Below, piece after piece: positions 9,820 to 19,618 of a stretch of 20,312 nt of DNA (within the stretch, counting starts at the first letter, position 1; every line of letters begins with the position of its first letter). Source of the DNA: Isohypsibius dastychi (Eukaryota > Tardigrada > Eutardigrada > Parachela > Isohypsibiidae). Made by a program: the position numbers and the translations under genes. The DNA is taken from assembly GCA_034696485.1 (NCBI GenBank), contig JAQIWT010000438.1, positions 1-20,312 of the forward strand, given 5' to 3'. Under the pieces are notes generated by a model. It saw nothing but the letters and a program-made list of their open reading frames with translations, did no database searches and was not told where the DNA came from.

Positions 9820-10530
9820 ATGTCCTCTCACGTTCCACCGGTATGTGATCACTTCTTTTTTTGTTGGAAATTACTAAAATAATTATCATGCGTTCTTTAG
9901 GTGTATCCAGATCGCACTATGAAATGGTACTCTCAGATCACATCGTCTCATCAACCTCAGCTCCCACCGGATGCAACTGCCACACAGAGAGAGGATCATG
10001 CAGTCATCAAAGTCCGTCGATTACATGCTCGGGGTGTCCTGGATAATGGTCAGCCGCTTATTACCAAGTACTTCTTTCCGCTTGACCCCAAGGCAAAGAT
10101 GAAATTCCGCGAATTCAACGGAGGAATGACAGTTTTGCCAGAACTATTTACACCATCTCAGGTTTCGCGCGCCACAAATAACCCGACAAAGAACGGACCA
10201 GAACATTTGAAGAGCAAGTCGGGAACTGTGTTTGAAGTGGCCTACCAGCCAACTGGTCTCTACGTGCGACATCACATGAGAGGCCGTGGTCAAAACAGCT
10301 CGCGGAATCAGAATTCGACTCCAGCGAAGAACAGTGGAATCAGTCGTCGCATCAAGAATACCCGCAAAACCGCGATCCATGATTCAGTCCCATGTACCGC
10401 GGTGGGTGGCGTTTCTGGCAGTCAAGATTTGGACATTGTCACGGAAGCAGTGGACGTTGTCACGCTCTGTACGGACTCGGAAGCTGACGAACCAAAAACC
10501 ATGCAGCTTTTTCCAGACAACGACGCATGA
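9820..10530 (+). CDS. Unrecognised basic protein, two exons, 216 residues
   Basis: Exon 1 (9820-9840) encodes only MSSHVPP. A 60-nt intron (9841-9900, GTATGT...TTTAG) follows, then exon 2 (9901-10530, stop TGA); the junction is phase 0. The intron-joined start is preferred to internal ATGs because the splice sites are strong and the context is AAA-ATG-T. The N-terminal half looks globular and beta-rich (HAVIKVRRLHARGVLDNGQ, KYFFPLDPKAKMKFREFNGG, FEVAYQPTGLYVRHHMRGRG). The middle is basic and disordered (SRRIKNTRKT). Near the C-terminus a hydrophobic-then-acidic stretch (VDVVTLCTDSEADE) resembles a SUMO-interacting motif. I recognise no family. Its GLYVRH is echoed by GIYVRH in the 5362-7297 protein, but that is too short to claim homology. 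Composition suggests a nuclear protein; the function is unknown. Confidence 0.7.
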
Positions 10531-10584
10531 GTTACTTGTTTAAAAACTAATAACTTGTCAGAATAACTGCCGTTTTTCTATTAC

Positions 10585-10686
10585 CCATGTTTTTCATTGC
10601 TGCGGATATTTTCCAGCGAAACGGTTACTATGTTCCTGTGTTTTTCGATGGTGCAGATATTTTCCGGTGAATCAGTTGCCACGGGG
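10585..10686 (+). repeat. 51-bp imperfect tandem duplication
   Basis: Two copies (about 10585-10635 and 10636-10686) share TGTTTTTC, then GC(G/A)GATATTTTCC, then a diverged tail (GCGAAACGGTTACTATG against GTGAATCAGTTGCCACG). The offset is exactly 51 nt. It sits just after the stop codon of the 9820 gene, so probably in its 3' UTR. It is diverged, hence not recent. Confidence 0.6.
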
Positions 10687-11032
10687 TTTTTGATGTTCTT
10701 TTTTTTTGCCCATATTGCATTGGATGAGGCACATTCTTCGGCAATTGAATGACGATAAAATTTAACAATTTGTTTCCGGTGTACATTTGAAATATGATCC
10801 GAGTGGATTCATCAACCCCTTTGATTTTTTTCTGTTCACGCTCGCTTTATTGGCGAACACAGTGGTGTCCGCACGAATGTTCAGAAGATTATGAAGTTTT
10901 TATTTTTTTCCTTTGAACGAAATTGGCGATCTTTTTGATTTGGTTTATTGTGGTTCGAATCTTATATGGTGATTGGATTGGCATTGGAAGCTCGGAGGCT
11001 TGAGGCTTTATTTCGGACTGGGGCTTTATTTC

Positions 11033-11046
11033 GGGGGGGGGGGGGG
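11033..11046 (+). repeat. Poly-G tract (14 G) followed by G-rich sequence
   Basis: A run of 14 G at 11033-11046, then further G-runs broken by single A residues to about 11057. This could form a G-quadruplex on the + strand and is a likely site of length variation or sequencing error. Confidence 0.8.
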
Positions 11047-11180
11047 AGGGGAGGGGGTTCCATTCAGAATGAACGGCCAAAAAAACAAGTTTCTGAATTC
11101 GAAAATTATTTATTTTTGTTTTTAGAAGTAAGTACGAGAGGAAAAACGAAGTAAAAGTTTGCAGTTTTCGTCCGATGCAT

Positions 11181-11224
11181 CACTGACGTAGGTCATACGC
11201 AAAGCGCGTATGAGTTCGTCAGTG
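11181..11224. repeat. 44-bp near-perfect palindrome with CACTG ends and flanking CAT repeats
   Basis: CACTGACG (11181-11188), 4-nt spacer, TCATACGC (11193-11200), 5-nt loop, GCGTATGA (11206-11213), 3-nt spacer, CGTCAGTG (11217-11224). The two outer and two inner arms are each perfect 8-bp complements. The trinucleotide CAT directly abuts both ends (11178-11180 and 11225-11227). CACTA-superfamily DNA transposons are known to begin with CACTA or CACTG and to make 3-bp target duplications, so this is shaped like a minimal element or a fused pair of ends. A transcriptional hairpin is the alternative. Confidence 0.6.
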
Positions 11225-11255
11225 CATTTTGTAAACCCCCATGGGGCTCTATTAC

Positions 11256-11268
11256 GGGGGGGGGGGGG
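11256..11268 (+). repeat. Poly-G tract (13 G)
   Basis: A run of 13 G at 11256-11268. It is the second long G-run within 250 bp, preceded by a CCCCC...GGGG pair at 11236-11246. Its origin is unknown. Confidence 0.8.
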
Positions 11269-11608
11269 AAATTGAAATATACTTCAGAATTACTTTGAGT
11301 GTATTAAACAGAAACAAAAACCACAGATGACGACACTACAATTTCGTGCAAACATAACCATGAACTACGTGACCTCTTACATATAAATGTAAGCTAGCCA
11401 AATCACGAGCTGCTTCATCGTGGCGTCCTCAGTTCGCCTAGTGCGAACGGGAAAAAAGTATCTATCAGTGCAACCCACCCCACTCAGCATCGACTGAGTG
11501 GCTATGATTGCTCGAACGGTACCCGTTGTTGTGCTTTTCAATTCCGATTTACTGATTGTTGTGCTTTTTGTAATTGTCTTGTAATTGTAATCGATATTCG
11601 GATTTAAC

Positions 11609-14322
11609 ATGCCTCCAAAGTGGAAGATGTTTGATCAGCTTACCCATGCCAGTCAGTTGGCCCGAATGAGGAGAGATACAAGTGCAGCACAGTTTGCAGC
11701 GGCTTGTTCGAATGCGCGGATTGCAGCGGAAATCGAACTGGACGTTTCAGAGTCCGACTCTGGCGACGATGTCGGAAATTCTACTTCGTCTGAGCCTGAT
11801 AATGAAAGTATAGCGTCTGATGATCTACGCCGTCTACCGGAAAACCAAGACGATTCAGAGCCGGATAGTGAAGATTTTCCTCTTTACCCAGGAGCGCCAT
11901 ATGGAGTGAAAAGAGCGATTGCCGACTTCGTTACGATGGCGCAGAAGAACGCATTGTCTGATTCGGCTATCGAAGAAAACCTGCGATGGATCAACAAGTA
12001 TATGCCACCGGGTCACTCGATGCCTCCCACAAAGCATATGCTCAACAAGTATGTCTTGGAGACAACAAAACAATGGGACTGCCATAAATACTGTGTCGTA
12101 CATCGGCACTACATGGGCATTGCTACCATGACCCAACCGGACTCAGTTTGCGGTCAATGCGTCGAGTTAATAGATGCGCAGGATAGTGAGCTGAATGCCA
12201 GGATCAAAAGGTTTTTTACTGTAGACCCGGATGCATTTGTACTTGATCTTCTGAATAACCAATGGTTGATCAATCTCATGACTTATCCACCGCGAGAAGG
12301 GGACTTATCAATGCGCCATGGCTCTGCATTTCATGCCGGTGGAAAAATCAGGAAAGAAGATATATCGCTGTCTGCATTCATAGATGAAGCGCCACTTTTC
12401 AATCGTTCACGCAAAAGTGAGTTGACGATAATCAGAATCGTTTGTAATAACCTGCCGTTAATTGTTCGGCACAATCACGCTGTGATTATGGCTATCAGTG
12501 TCGCCAGGAGAAAAATACCGTCTGATGTAATCTTCAAGCCTTTGACGGATAAGCTTGTTCTTATTGGCGACCGCGGACTGGATGTGGCAGGAATCCGGCG
12601 AAGGGTTTTTCTCAGAGTGATCAACGCCGATTCTCCGGCAAGGCATGACTGCATGGGTCTCTCGCGGTCAAACAAGCGACAATATGGCTGTGCTAACTGT
12701 GAGGTCAGCGGCGAAGCCGGCGAAGGATCTACAACAGTTTATCCATATCATTATGCTGACTCGCCCATGAGAACGCATCAAGGAATCATTAATGCCAATG
12801 CAGAGTATATAATCCGTCACCGGAACGCCCATACCACGGCGGCAGCGCGTATCATCGAAAAAGAGGGAGTAAGAGGTGTTAGACGGCAATCCGTCCTCTT
12901 GCGATTACGTGGGTTTATGCCATCTTGGTCATTGTTTCAGGAGATGTATTCTTGTTTTTTTTGCAGGTCAGTCTCATCTTGACTTCGGGACAGCTTTTCC
13001 ACCTAATCCAATGCATCTTGTAATGGGCGTCACTAAAGATCTATTGACGCTGCTGCTTGTAACACCGCTTGACCAGTTACCATACGGAAAACTGCGTGCA
13101 GAATACCAGACCAAGACCGGTACACCAAAATATCATGATCGCCGAAATAAAGTGATTTCGGATACAATTTCAGTGGATGGATTCTTGCGTGATCTGCTTT
13201 TTCCAAATGGAATAAAGAGGTATATGATCTTGTCCTGTAACCGTTAATTGCTAAATGGTATTTTCTAAAAGGCGACCTCGTGCTGGAATCGCGGAGTTCG
13301 CTGACTGGAAGGCATCAGAGTGCATTAATTTCTGTGTTTATTGCCTGATCTTCATCTGCGGTGAAAAAGAATCATTACGGAATGTGATTGATGATGAGAT
13401 TATCCACTTACTGAGGACATTGTGTTTCGCCGTGACGATTTTAGCAGTGGATTTTTATTCCGTTCCATCCGTTTTGCCAGCTACAGAGCACATTCGACGA
13501 AGAGCGGAAGTGTCAGAAAAGCTGATCAAATCATTTATGGCAACTAGCACAGTATACTTCGGCAAGAACCACATGACTTCACTATGGCATTCATTGCTGC
13601 ATCTACCCTATTTCTACTCACTTCACGGGCCGCTGATGAATTTCTCGAATTTCGCCCACGAGGATGCGTTCCGGATGATTAAGCGACTCAAGCGGGGAAC
13701 GAAAAACCCAGATGCTGAACTGTGCCAAAAGATTCTATTCCAGCAAGGCGCGCGTAAAATAATCAACAGTGAAGAGCAGATCGGCTGCAAACCAGGCGGA
13801 TGCGGTGTTTTGGTGCACAATTCAAACCTCTCAACCGCGATGCTGGCGCTTATTAAAATCAAGCTGTCCGAGATTTTTTCAACCGATCAGTCGATAAACC
13901 ATGAAGCCATGGTTTACCAATACGTCACTCTTAGAACTGGAGTACGTGTTGACAGTACTTCCAGAGCCACGAAATACACGGAGCCTGTCTGCAACTCGTT
14001 CTGGATAACGAAATTGCCTCATATCGGCGTCTCTGAAGTCTGTGGGTACGTCTCGTCGGATTATCTCGGGATGCCGTGTGGGTTTTTCATCGGTTATAAC
14101 CGGAAACGATTGATGTCGCCTGTTATGTGGACGTCAAAGAACACTGATGACCCGCCCATCGTAATTGATGGACTAGATCATCTCATGGATTCTCCTCTTG
14201 ACTCATCTAGGATTGCTGTTTGCTTTGATGTTGACCTTTTTCGGCCGTTGCTCATGCTTAGAGAACGCCGGAAGAGTATCCTCCGATGGGTCCCGAGTCT
14301 CTTCCATATGGCCCGTGCGTAA
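11609..14322 (+). CDS. Tnp2/CACTA (EnSpm)-like transposase, complete three-exon gene, possibly domesticated
   Basis: Exons 11609-12875, 12967-13219 and 13272-14322 (stop TAA); introns of 91 and 52 nt; phases agree; 856 residues. Acidic N-terminus (residues about 45-95). A Cys pair set around 158-185 (CHKYC...CGQC) looks like a zinc ribbon. The core is the Tnp2 signature as I recall it: a VINADSPARHDCMGL stretch, then YGCANCEVSGE and VYPYHYADSPMRT (about 338-388). Next come EGVRGQSHLDF and NPMHLVMGVTKDLL across the first junction (about 419-450). Near residues 615-645 lies HSLLHLPYFYSLHGP with FSNFAHEDAF. Family members cut and paste DNA using acidic residues. Here the position usually read D-x-M-H is N-P-M-H (N436), while the later acidic residue in HED (E637) is kept. 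The frame is intact through 2.7 kb, so it is either recently active or preserved by selection. No convincing terminal inverted repeats bracket it. Confidence 0.75.
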
Positions 14323-14395
14323 GCAGAAAACAAATTTCTCGAATTTTTATCACCGAGAAATATACTGTCGTCAATCAGAGTTATAGCCATGAAAT

Positions 14396-15508
14396 TTAGA
14401 GTTTCTTCGGTTCTGGTTCGTCAACATGCTCAGAGCTAAATTTTCTCTCTTTACGTTTACCGATACATGCTTGACGCTCACGAATAACAAAATAAATACG
14501 CGAAGTCGCGATGACATCCACCATGGCTCGATGTGAAGATAGCGACGGTGTTTCCGGGAATAAGTGCTTGTACAAAACCTCCAGCTTTGGTTTCTTGCGG
14601 TTCGGCATAAGCTCTGTTCCCATTCGCATGGTACACGCCGTTTTGATGAAGAACAAGCGGTGATAGAGATCCATCATGTTTGCTCTCGCTATCTCCGACA
14701 GCATCACCCGGATATCAAAGGTCACATTGTGACCAACAATAAGTTCCACACCCGCCAGATCCGATGACAGTTTCTCGAGGCATTCCGTGGCATCGATTCC
14801 ATCCGATGATGCCTTGTCTTTCGAGATTCCATGAACCTTTATTACCTCTGGACGAAGGTCAAACGTATATGTCGGTTTAACAAGGGTCTCGTACGCGGAC
14901 ATCTGTGTACCGTCTCTGTCATGGATTGTCCAAGCGACCTCCATAAGCCGGCACATCTTCCAATTATCCACAACTGTCGGTGATCCGCTCGGTGGAAATC
15001 CGGTTGTCTCGGTATCCAAAACCATTATGCGACCACTTTCTATCAGCTTTGTCATCGTTCCCAGGCCTGTAGTGCGAGAAAAATGGTCAACAGGACGAAC
15101 GAAATTCGGATGCCACAATACCAATTATTGCCGGAAGTAGAAGCTGGCTATTGTTTCCTGTTTGGTCAATTTGGGCGCCACATTCTACAATTAAAACAAT
15201 TAACCACGCCCGTTTATCACCATTTTAAAAGCTGAAAAAGCATTACCAGCAGTTCCCCGGGTAGGGAACAGTCGACAATAAAAATCAATCCACTCCTGGA
15301 TGCCCAAGAAAGCCTCGAATTCCCGGCGATTTGTGATTAATTCCGGCGTTTCCGCGACTTTCGTTGCAAAAGAACGATACAATCGACTCAACCGACAACC
15401 GATTCCATCCACGCTCAGATTTTCCAGACTTTCGGCTTCCTTCAGAAATTCATTCACCAAGTGAAGGTTTTCGACGACTGCGCAATCCCGAACCACGTTA
15501 GACGTCAT
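14396..15508 (-). CDS. DnaQ-like DEDDh 3'-5' exonuclease with novel N-terminal region
   Basis: Minus-strand exons 15247-15508, 15122-15184 and 14396-15066 (stop TAA); introns of 62 and 55 nt; phases fit; 331 residues. Residues 1-87 are helical with no family I know (VVENLHLVNEFLKEAESLEN, FEAFLGIQEWIDFYCRLFP). The exonuclease domain runs about 115-310. The catalytic set is complete: D126 and E128 in VLDTETTG, D226 in GHNVTFD, H287 and D292 in SSHRAMVDV. Family enzymes remove nucleotides from 3' ends of DNA or RNA with two metal ions. The C-terminal tail is basic (GKRKERK), possibly a nuclear signal. The last exon alone could start at M113, giving a bare exonuclease, so the long form depends on the two splices. 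The gene is tail-to-tail with the transposase, 73 bp apart. DnaQ-like domains of this sort occur in bacteria, large DNA viruses and eukaryotes, so origin is open. Confidence 0.82.
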
Positions 15509-15871
15509 GCTGCAAATTCGCCTGCAAATTTAAAAGAAATTGTAAACGGGGACGAAAAATAGAGTATGACACGTACAATGTAGTTTTGGTTCGGAAACCT
15601 AGGTGCGGTGGAAGCTAGAAAGTTTGCGAACCAGCACTAAATACATGTGTTGGTTTGGAGTGTCGGGGTACTCGATTGCAGATGCCAGCGGACAATTAAC
15701 CGTTGACCAAGGGCTAATGCCCTCTTGTCATGCGAATGGGGCGAAGGCAGTTTTTCATTGCCATCTTTATTTTATTCCCTTCCGTCTGCCTTTCGCAGAT
15801 TTAAATTTTGTTTTCCACCAACTTCCTTTTCTCATCTAGTCTTTTTTCGGGATTTGTGGTCATTTATTCGG
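15509..15871. promoter_or_regulatory. Divergent promoter region between the exonuclease and the 13-exon gene
   Basis: Two genes start back to back 363 bp apart. It contains a T-rich, pyrimidine-rich stretch before the + strand ATG (about 15755-15850). I found no TATA box. A 78-codon open frame at 15603-15839 has no domain and lies in the probable 5' UTR. Confidence 0.35.
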
Positions 15872-18732
15872 ATGGAACCGGCGCATGAGACAACTGGATC
15901 GCCGTTTCGTCGCAGCCAGCGCACACCATCGCCAGCTGAAATCCTCGACGAAGAGGAACGAAAAGATGTCGAGAAACGGGTCGCGAAGTTCCATCGAGAT
16001 CAGAAACGTATGTTACCATAGCTTCTTGAATGTGCCATCGTGTGCATGTTTCTCACATTCTATTTAGACTTCATTGTTATTGTTTTCCAATCGGATACTG
16101 TCGCCGCCGTATTGGATTTCAATCAACATCTTCGCGTTCATCGATCATTCAAGTTATCGAATGGACCTTTCCGCCGTGGAATGATTGGCTTCGAACAAGG
16201 AGATCTCCTGCGCGCACCGTGTATTCCGAATGGACATAAGTACTTCATTTACTTTTTATTGACTTCGAATTTCTACCTAAACTGTCACCCGTAATTTTCA
16301 GACTAGCCCAGGATTTTGAGGCTGATGTGGTGCTGGTGACCAAGAACAGAGCAGAGGCGTACCATAAACGGGATGAGCTTAATCGGGATCTCCAGACAAG
16401 GAACGCAAAACAGGTAAAGTCGTCTTCGCCCTCGACTGGACATAGCTTTTACATTATCCGGTTTTTCGCCTAGAATCGGAAGAGCATCTCTTATCCATCG
16501 AACGAACTCTCTGAATCCATACTCAGAGATGCCGACTCGGAATTAATCGCGCGTTTGACAGCGGAGCAAATTTCGACTTCCACCCCATCAACCAGACCTG
16601 TACCAGACTTCCGGATGCCATCAGTCAAGAGTAAACCGTTCCTCTGTCACTAAATGTCCAACCAGTTCCACGTCTATTCAAGCCATATGATTTATTTTAT
16701 TTCAGGAAGTGCAACCACTGGATCAGGTGAAAAACCATCTCTGCTGGTAAGAATCAAACGTCCCAGGCAAAACTCACTCCATTCATTGGAAAGTGAATCT
16801 TCCGGTCCCAGCAGTAGTCATCGTGCGGAGGTAAGGACATATAAGTGACAATCAGGTGCTTGGTCAAGTTTCTTTTTCCATCGCAAGGCGGTTAAGGTCG
16901 TCGGTGAGAACACAGAAATTGTCGCATCATTGGGAGCCGTTCCCGATGACCAGCCGATTGAAAGCACCCCTATTGGTGATGGCAGCTACCGTCACGAGGA
17001 AAATGAAACACGGCCCATTCTGGATGATGGTAATTTCTCTGTTAGTAATTTCTAAGACGACACAAACCATGTTGATCATTTTAACAGGTGATACTTCGGC
17101 CAAAATCGCACACGCAGATACCGCGAACGAAATTCAGGAAGACAATATCGACGGAGAACGTGATCAGGACGGTATCCGCAAGAAGAAAAAGAAACGGAGT
17201 AGTCGTGGTCGCGAACGTGATGAGGAACTGGCAGTACCTAATACAGGTACACTAATAGCGCGTGACCAAACAGAATGTACAATACTGTTTATCTACAAAT
17301 ATGTTGTTTATATAGAAATCAACATGGACCATGAAAGCGATCCAGTCGGTATGGATGTGGATGCCAGCCCTGAGAAGCGGAAGAAAAAGAGGCGTCGTCA
17401 CCAGGAAAAAAGTATTGATGAAAGTCAGACAGAATCGGCTGAACCAGGTGGTATCGGTATGTAAGCTTTATTACCGAACTGGGAGAACGTTCTAATCTTC
17501 TCCAATAGAACAACCGGAAACACCACTGCATGAATCTCCGGTTGATAATCAGGGATCAGTGCCTCGAAAGAAGAAAAGAAAGAACAAGGACCGAGATCGC
17601 GAAGAATCAACCGCCGGGATCCAAGGTATTTACCCGGTTTTACTATGCATGGCTTAATATTTCAGTATTTTTTTTCTGCAGATAACCGGTCGCCTGATAT
17701 TCAACCTGCAACTGGTGACAGCGAAAGCAGGCAGGAGAAGAAGAAGAAGAAGCGCGACAATGAAGATCGACCAATCGTTGCTGCTCCTTCAGCAGGCATG
17801 TCTACATATGTGGCAGAAGGTGACCCCAGTGAGTAATAAAATTTCAGTAAGGTCATGTAAAATGTGGTTATCTATGTCTGTTGTGAAAATAGATATTCAC
17901 GAACACGGCGTACACAGTGGAGAAAATGCACTTATCGGTCAAGAATCGCTTGGTGGAAATGGTACTGATCGCGGTGAGACATTTTTTGTAGTCGCGTCTC
18001 ATCTGTTAAATCATCTAAGCATTTTCCGCATGATAGTTCTAGACAAATACAAAAGGAACTTCGACGCGAGTGGTGATCTAACACCGGCTGGTCCGTCTCA
18101 CTCCAGGCATTCCCGTCCCAAAAAGCGACTTAACTTACCGAAGAACCGTCAATTGTGTCGAGGTAAAGTTCAAAGTGAGTTGCACATAAAATTTACTAAA
18201 ATGCAGATTGTACACAGGCGCGCTGTTTCGAACCAACTTGTATTGGCAAGTCAATTCAAAATCAACCAAGGACCTTCAAAAGCAGGTTGAACTGGTTCCA
18301 GGCCGGAAGGTGTATATTTACGAACATATTTTGGATGACCTGGACAACAACTTTGGACCAAAACGGTGTGGATATAATCAGCGCGCCATGTATAATTATG
18401 CCGGTGAATTGCTGATGCATATGGCCGACGGACCGGATGCAGTTCGAAATTTAAAATTGAAATATAATGACATTGGCGCGAAAACGCTCCTCAGCAATTC
18501 GGATGCTGTTCCAGCAGTAACCCGTAATGACTTCGTGTTGAGTGCAAGTCAGATAAAAATTAACACGTGTGTTACAGGCTACCTCACAATCAAATTCAAA
18601 CTTCCGGTCCCACCACAACATTCCTGGATCGAAGTTAAATTGACGAACAAGGCGAACAACGAATTGTATCGGTACCTGGACAACATGGATAAAGGAAACG
18701 GTGCGCCGGAAGACGAAGCTGATCAACAGTGA
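15872..18732 (+). CDS. Lysine-rich nuclear-type protein, 13 exons, 709 residues, with repeated exons
   Basis: Exons: 15872-16007, 16068-16239, 16302-16413, 16474-16630, 16706-16830, 16888-17029, 17088-17246, 17316-17456, 17509-17625, 17682-17828, 17893-17973, 18037-18162 and 18218-18732 (stop TGA). The twelve introns are 52-75 nt and every phase agrees. The N-terminus is charged (SPFRRSQRTPSPAEILDEEE) and followed by a helical region (VAAVLDFNQHLRVHRSF). The centre is disordered. Exons 7 to 10, all phase 1 on both sides, each carry a lysine cluster (RKKKKKRSSRGR, KRKKKRRRH, RKKKRKNKDR, EKKKKKRDN) between acidic stretches. Exon 12 carries SHSRHSRPKKRLNLPKNRQ. The last exon looks like a folded domain of about 150 residues (VELVPGRKVYIYEHILDDL, GYLTIKFKLPVPPQHSWIEV). 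A short RxSxRxxxPKxR-like piece upstream of a beta-rich end faintly recalls centromere protein C, but I cannot support that call. Multiple nuclear-localisation-like clusters suggest a nuclear, nucleic-acid-associated role. Confidence 0.75.
17088..17828 (+). repeat. Array of four similar phase-1 exons encoding Lys-cluster units
   Basis: Exons at 17088-17246, 17316-17456, 17509-17625 and 17682-17828 have the same phase on both sides and the same plan: an acidic or polar lead, a run of four to six basic residues around KKK, then a short charged tail. The introns between them are 69, 52 and 56 nt. This is what repeated exon duplication would leave; exon skipping would keep the frame. Confidence 0.55.
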
Positions 18733-18958
18733 ATGTAAGCCGCTTTTTTTGGTCTAGACCGTTTTTTGGTACACAAAGTGAATATTTTATAGTACGAAAT
18801 GCAATTGTCTATTGTTCGAGTATTTTTTTTGGGCTAACATGAGTTTTTCATAGTTGAGATTGAAATGCCATTTTCTGATACATTATCACGGTTTTTGTTG
18901 GTATTACACGTTTTTTCTGTAACCCAACAGGTTGTCATTTAATAACCAGAAAAAGTGA

Positions 18959-18964
18959 AATAAA
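18959..18964 (+). promoter_or_regulatory. Possible polyadenylation signal AATAAA of the 13-exon gene
   Basis: An exact AATAAA about 230 nt after the TGA at 18730-18732, at the end of a T-rich stretch. It is a reasonable 3' end for that transcript, but no supporting downstream element was assessed. Confidence 0.35.
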
Positions 18965-19020
18965 AATTTATGCAGTAGCAGTTCGTTGGATGTGAATTAA
19001 TACACACAGCAGGCTGGTCA

Positions 19021-19221
19021 GTGTCCACTAGATTCATAATCAATGTTTTGCTCTCTGGTATCTTAGTACTGCTCGCATATGGGCTGGTCGCTGATTTGAC
19101 GCGTAGATACGCTCTAAACGATCAGTGGCATGATAGGAAGACCAATCCCAGGCTGATTTGGTATTTATCGGTCACTGAACCGGTCATCTTTGTTATTGAT
19201 ACATTTCTTTTTCTGCCATAG
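19021..19221 (+). pseudogene. Hydrophobic open frame, possible receptor-like remnant
   Basis: A 66-codon open frame with a strong hydrophobic helix (FIINVLLSGILVLLAYGL), then a polar loop and a second hydrophobic part (VTEPVIFVIDTFLFL) ending in TAG. There is no ATG at its head (the frame enters from an upstream TAG and reads through a GTG). The same frame continues after the TAG with protein-like pieces (PGADWFFVLHELK, DSLCWVVALLVRLILS) broken by further stops up to 19530. It could be a decayed N-terminus of another receptor copy, or chance. Between it and 19618 I see no supported gene. Confidence 0.22.
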
Positions 19222-19618
19222 CCTGGTGCTGACTGGTTCTTTGTATTACACGAATTAAAAGCTAGCCGAAATTTCATCGGTTGTTGGTTCACCTCTGGTC
19301 CAGATTAACAGAAACTTTGAATCGATAGCTTATGTTGGGTTGTTGCGCTGCTTGTACGGTTGATTCTGTCTTAGCTGCGCGGCATTAAAATTGTTGATTC
19401 CAGATGGCCTGAAAAAGAATAGATTGCTTGCTTCACATTGATTCCATTTGTTGACTGGATAAGGACGGGCCATTGGCCATTTGAATCTGCATTGATTGGA
19501 AACGACAAAGCGGAATCAGCATACAGGTAGGACTGGATGTGTTTTTCCTATATGGGATACTGGCTTTTCGCCATTTTCGTTCCAATCTGCTTGCAAAAAG
19601 CGATGGAAATCACGAGCG

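Larger units (their letters stand above)
10531..11608. other. Intergenic region upstream of the transposase-like gene
   Basis: About 1.1 kb with no supported gene. It holds the 51-bp duplication, two long G-runs, a short duplicated GGCTTTATTTCGG (11004 and 11022), a 44-bp palindrome (11181-11224) and a TATAAA at 11382-11387, about 220 nt before the ATG. A CACTACAA at about 11334, the classical CACTA-element terminus, has no matching inverted end that I could find downstream. Confidence 0.45.

Noticed and set aside
10945-10965. tRNA-like T-loop sequence GGTTCGAATC
   Set aside because: No matching acceptor stem, anticodon arm or D arm upstream.
11334-11341. CACTACAA as the 5' terminus of a CACTA transposon around the transposase gene
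   Set aside because: I found no inverted TTGTAGTG partner downstream of 14322 or beyond the exonuclease gene, so a single 8-mer is not enough.
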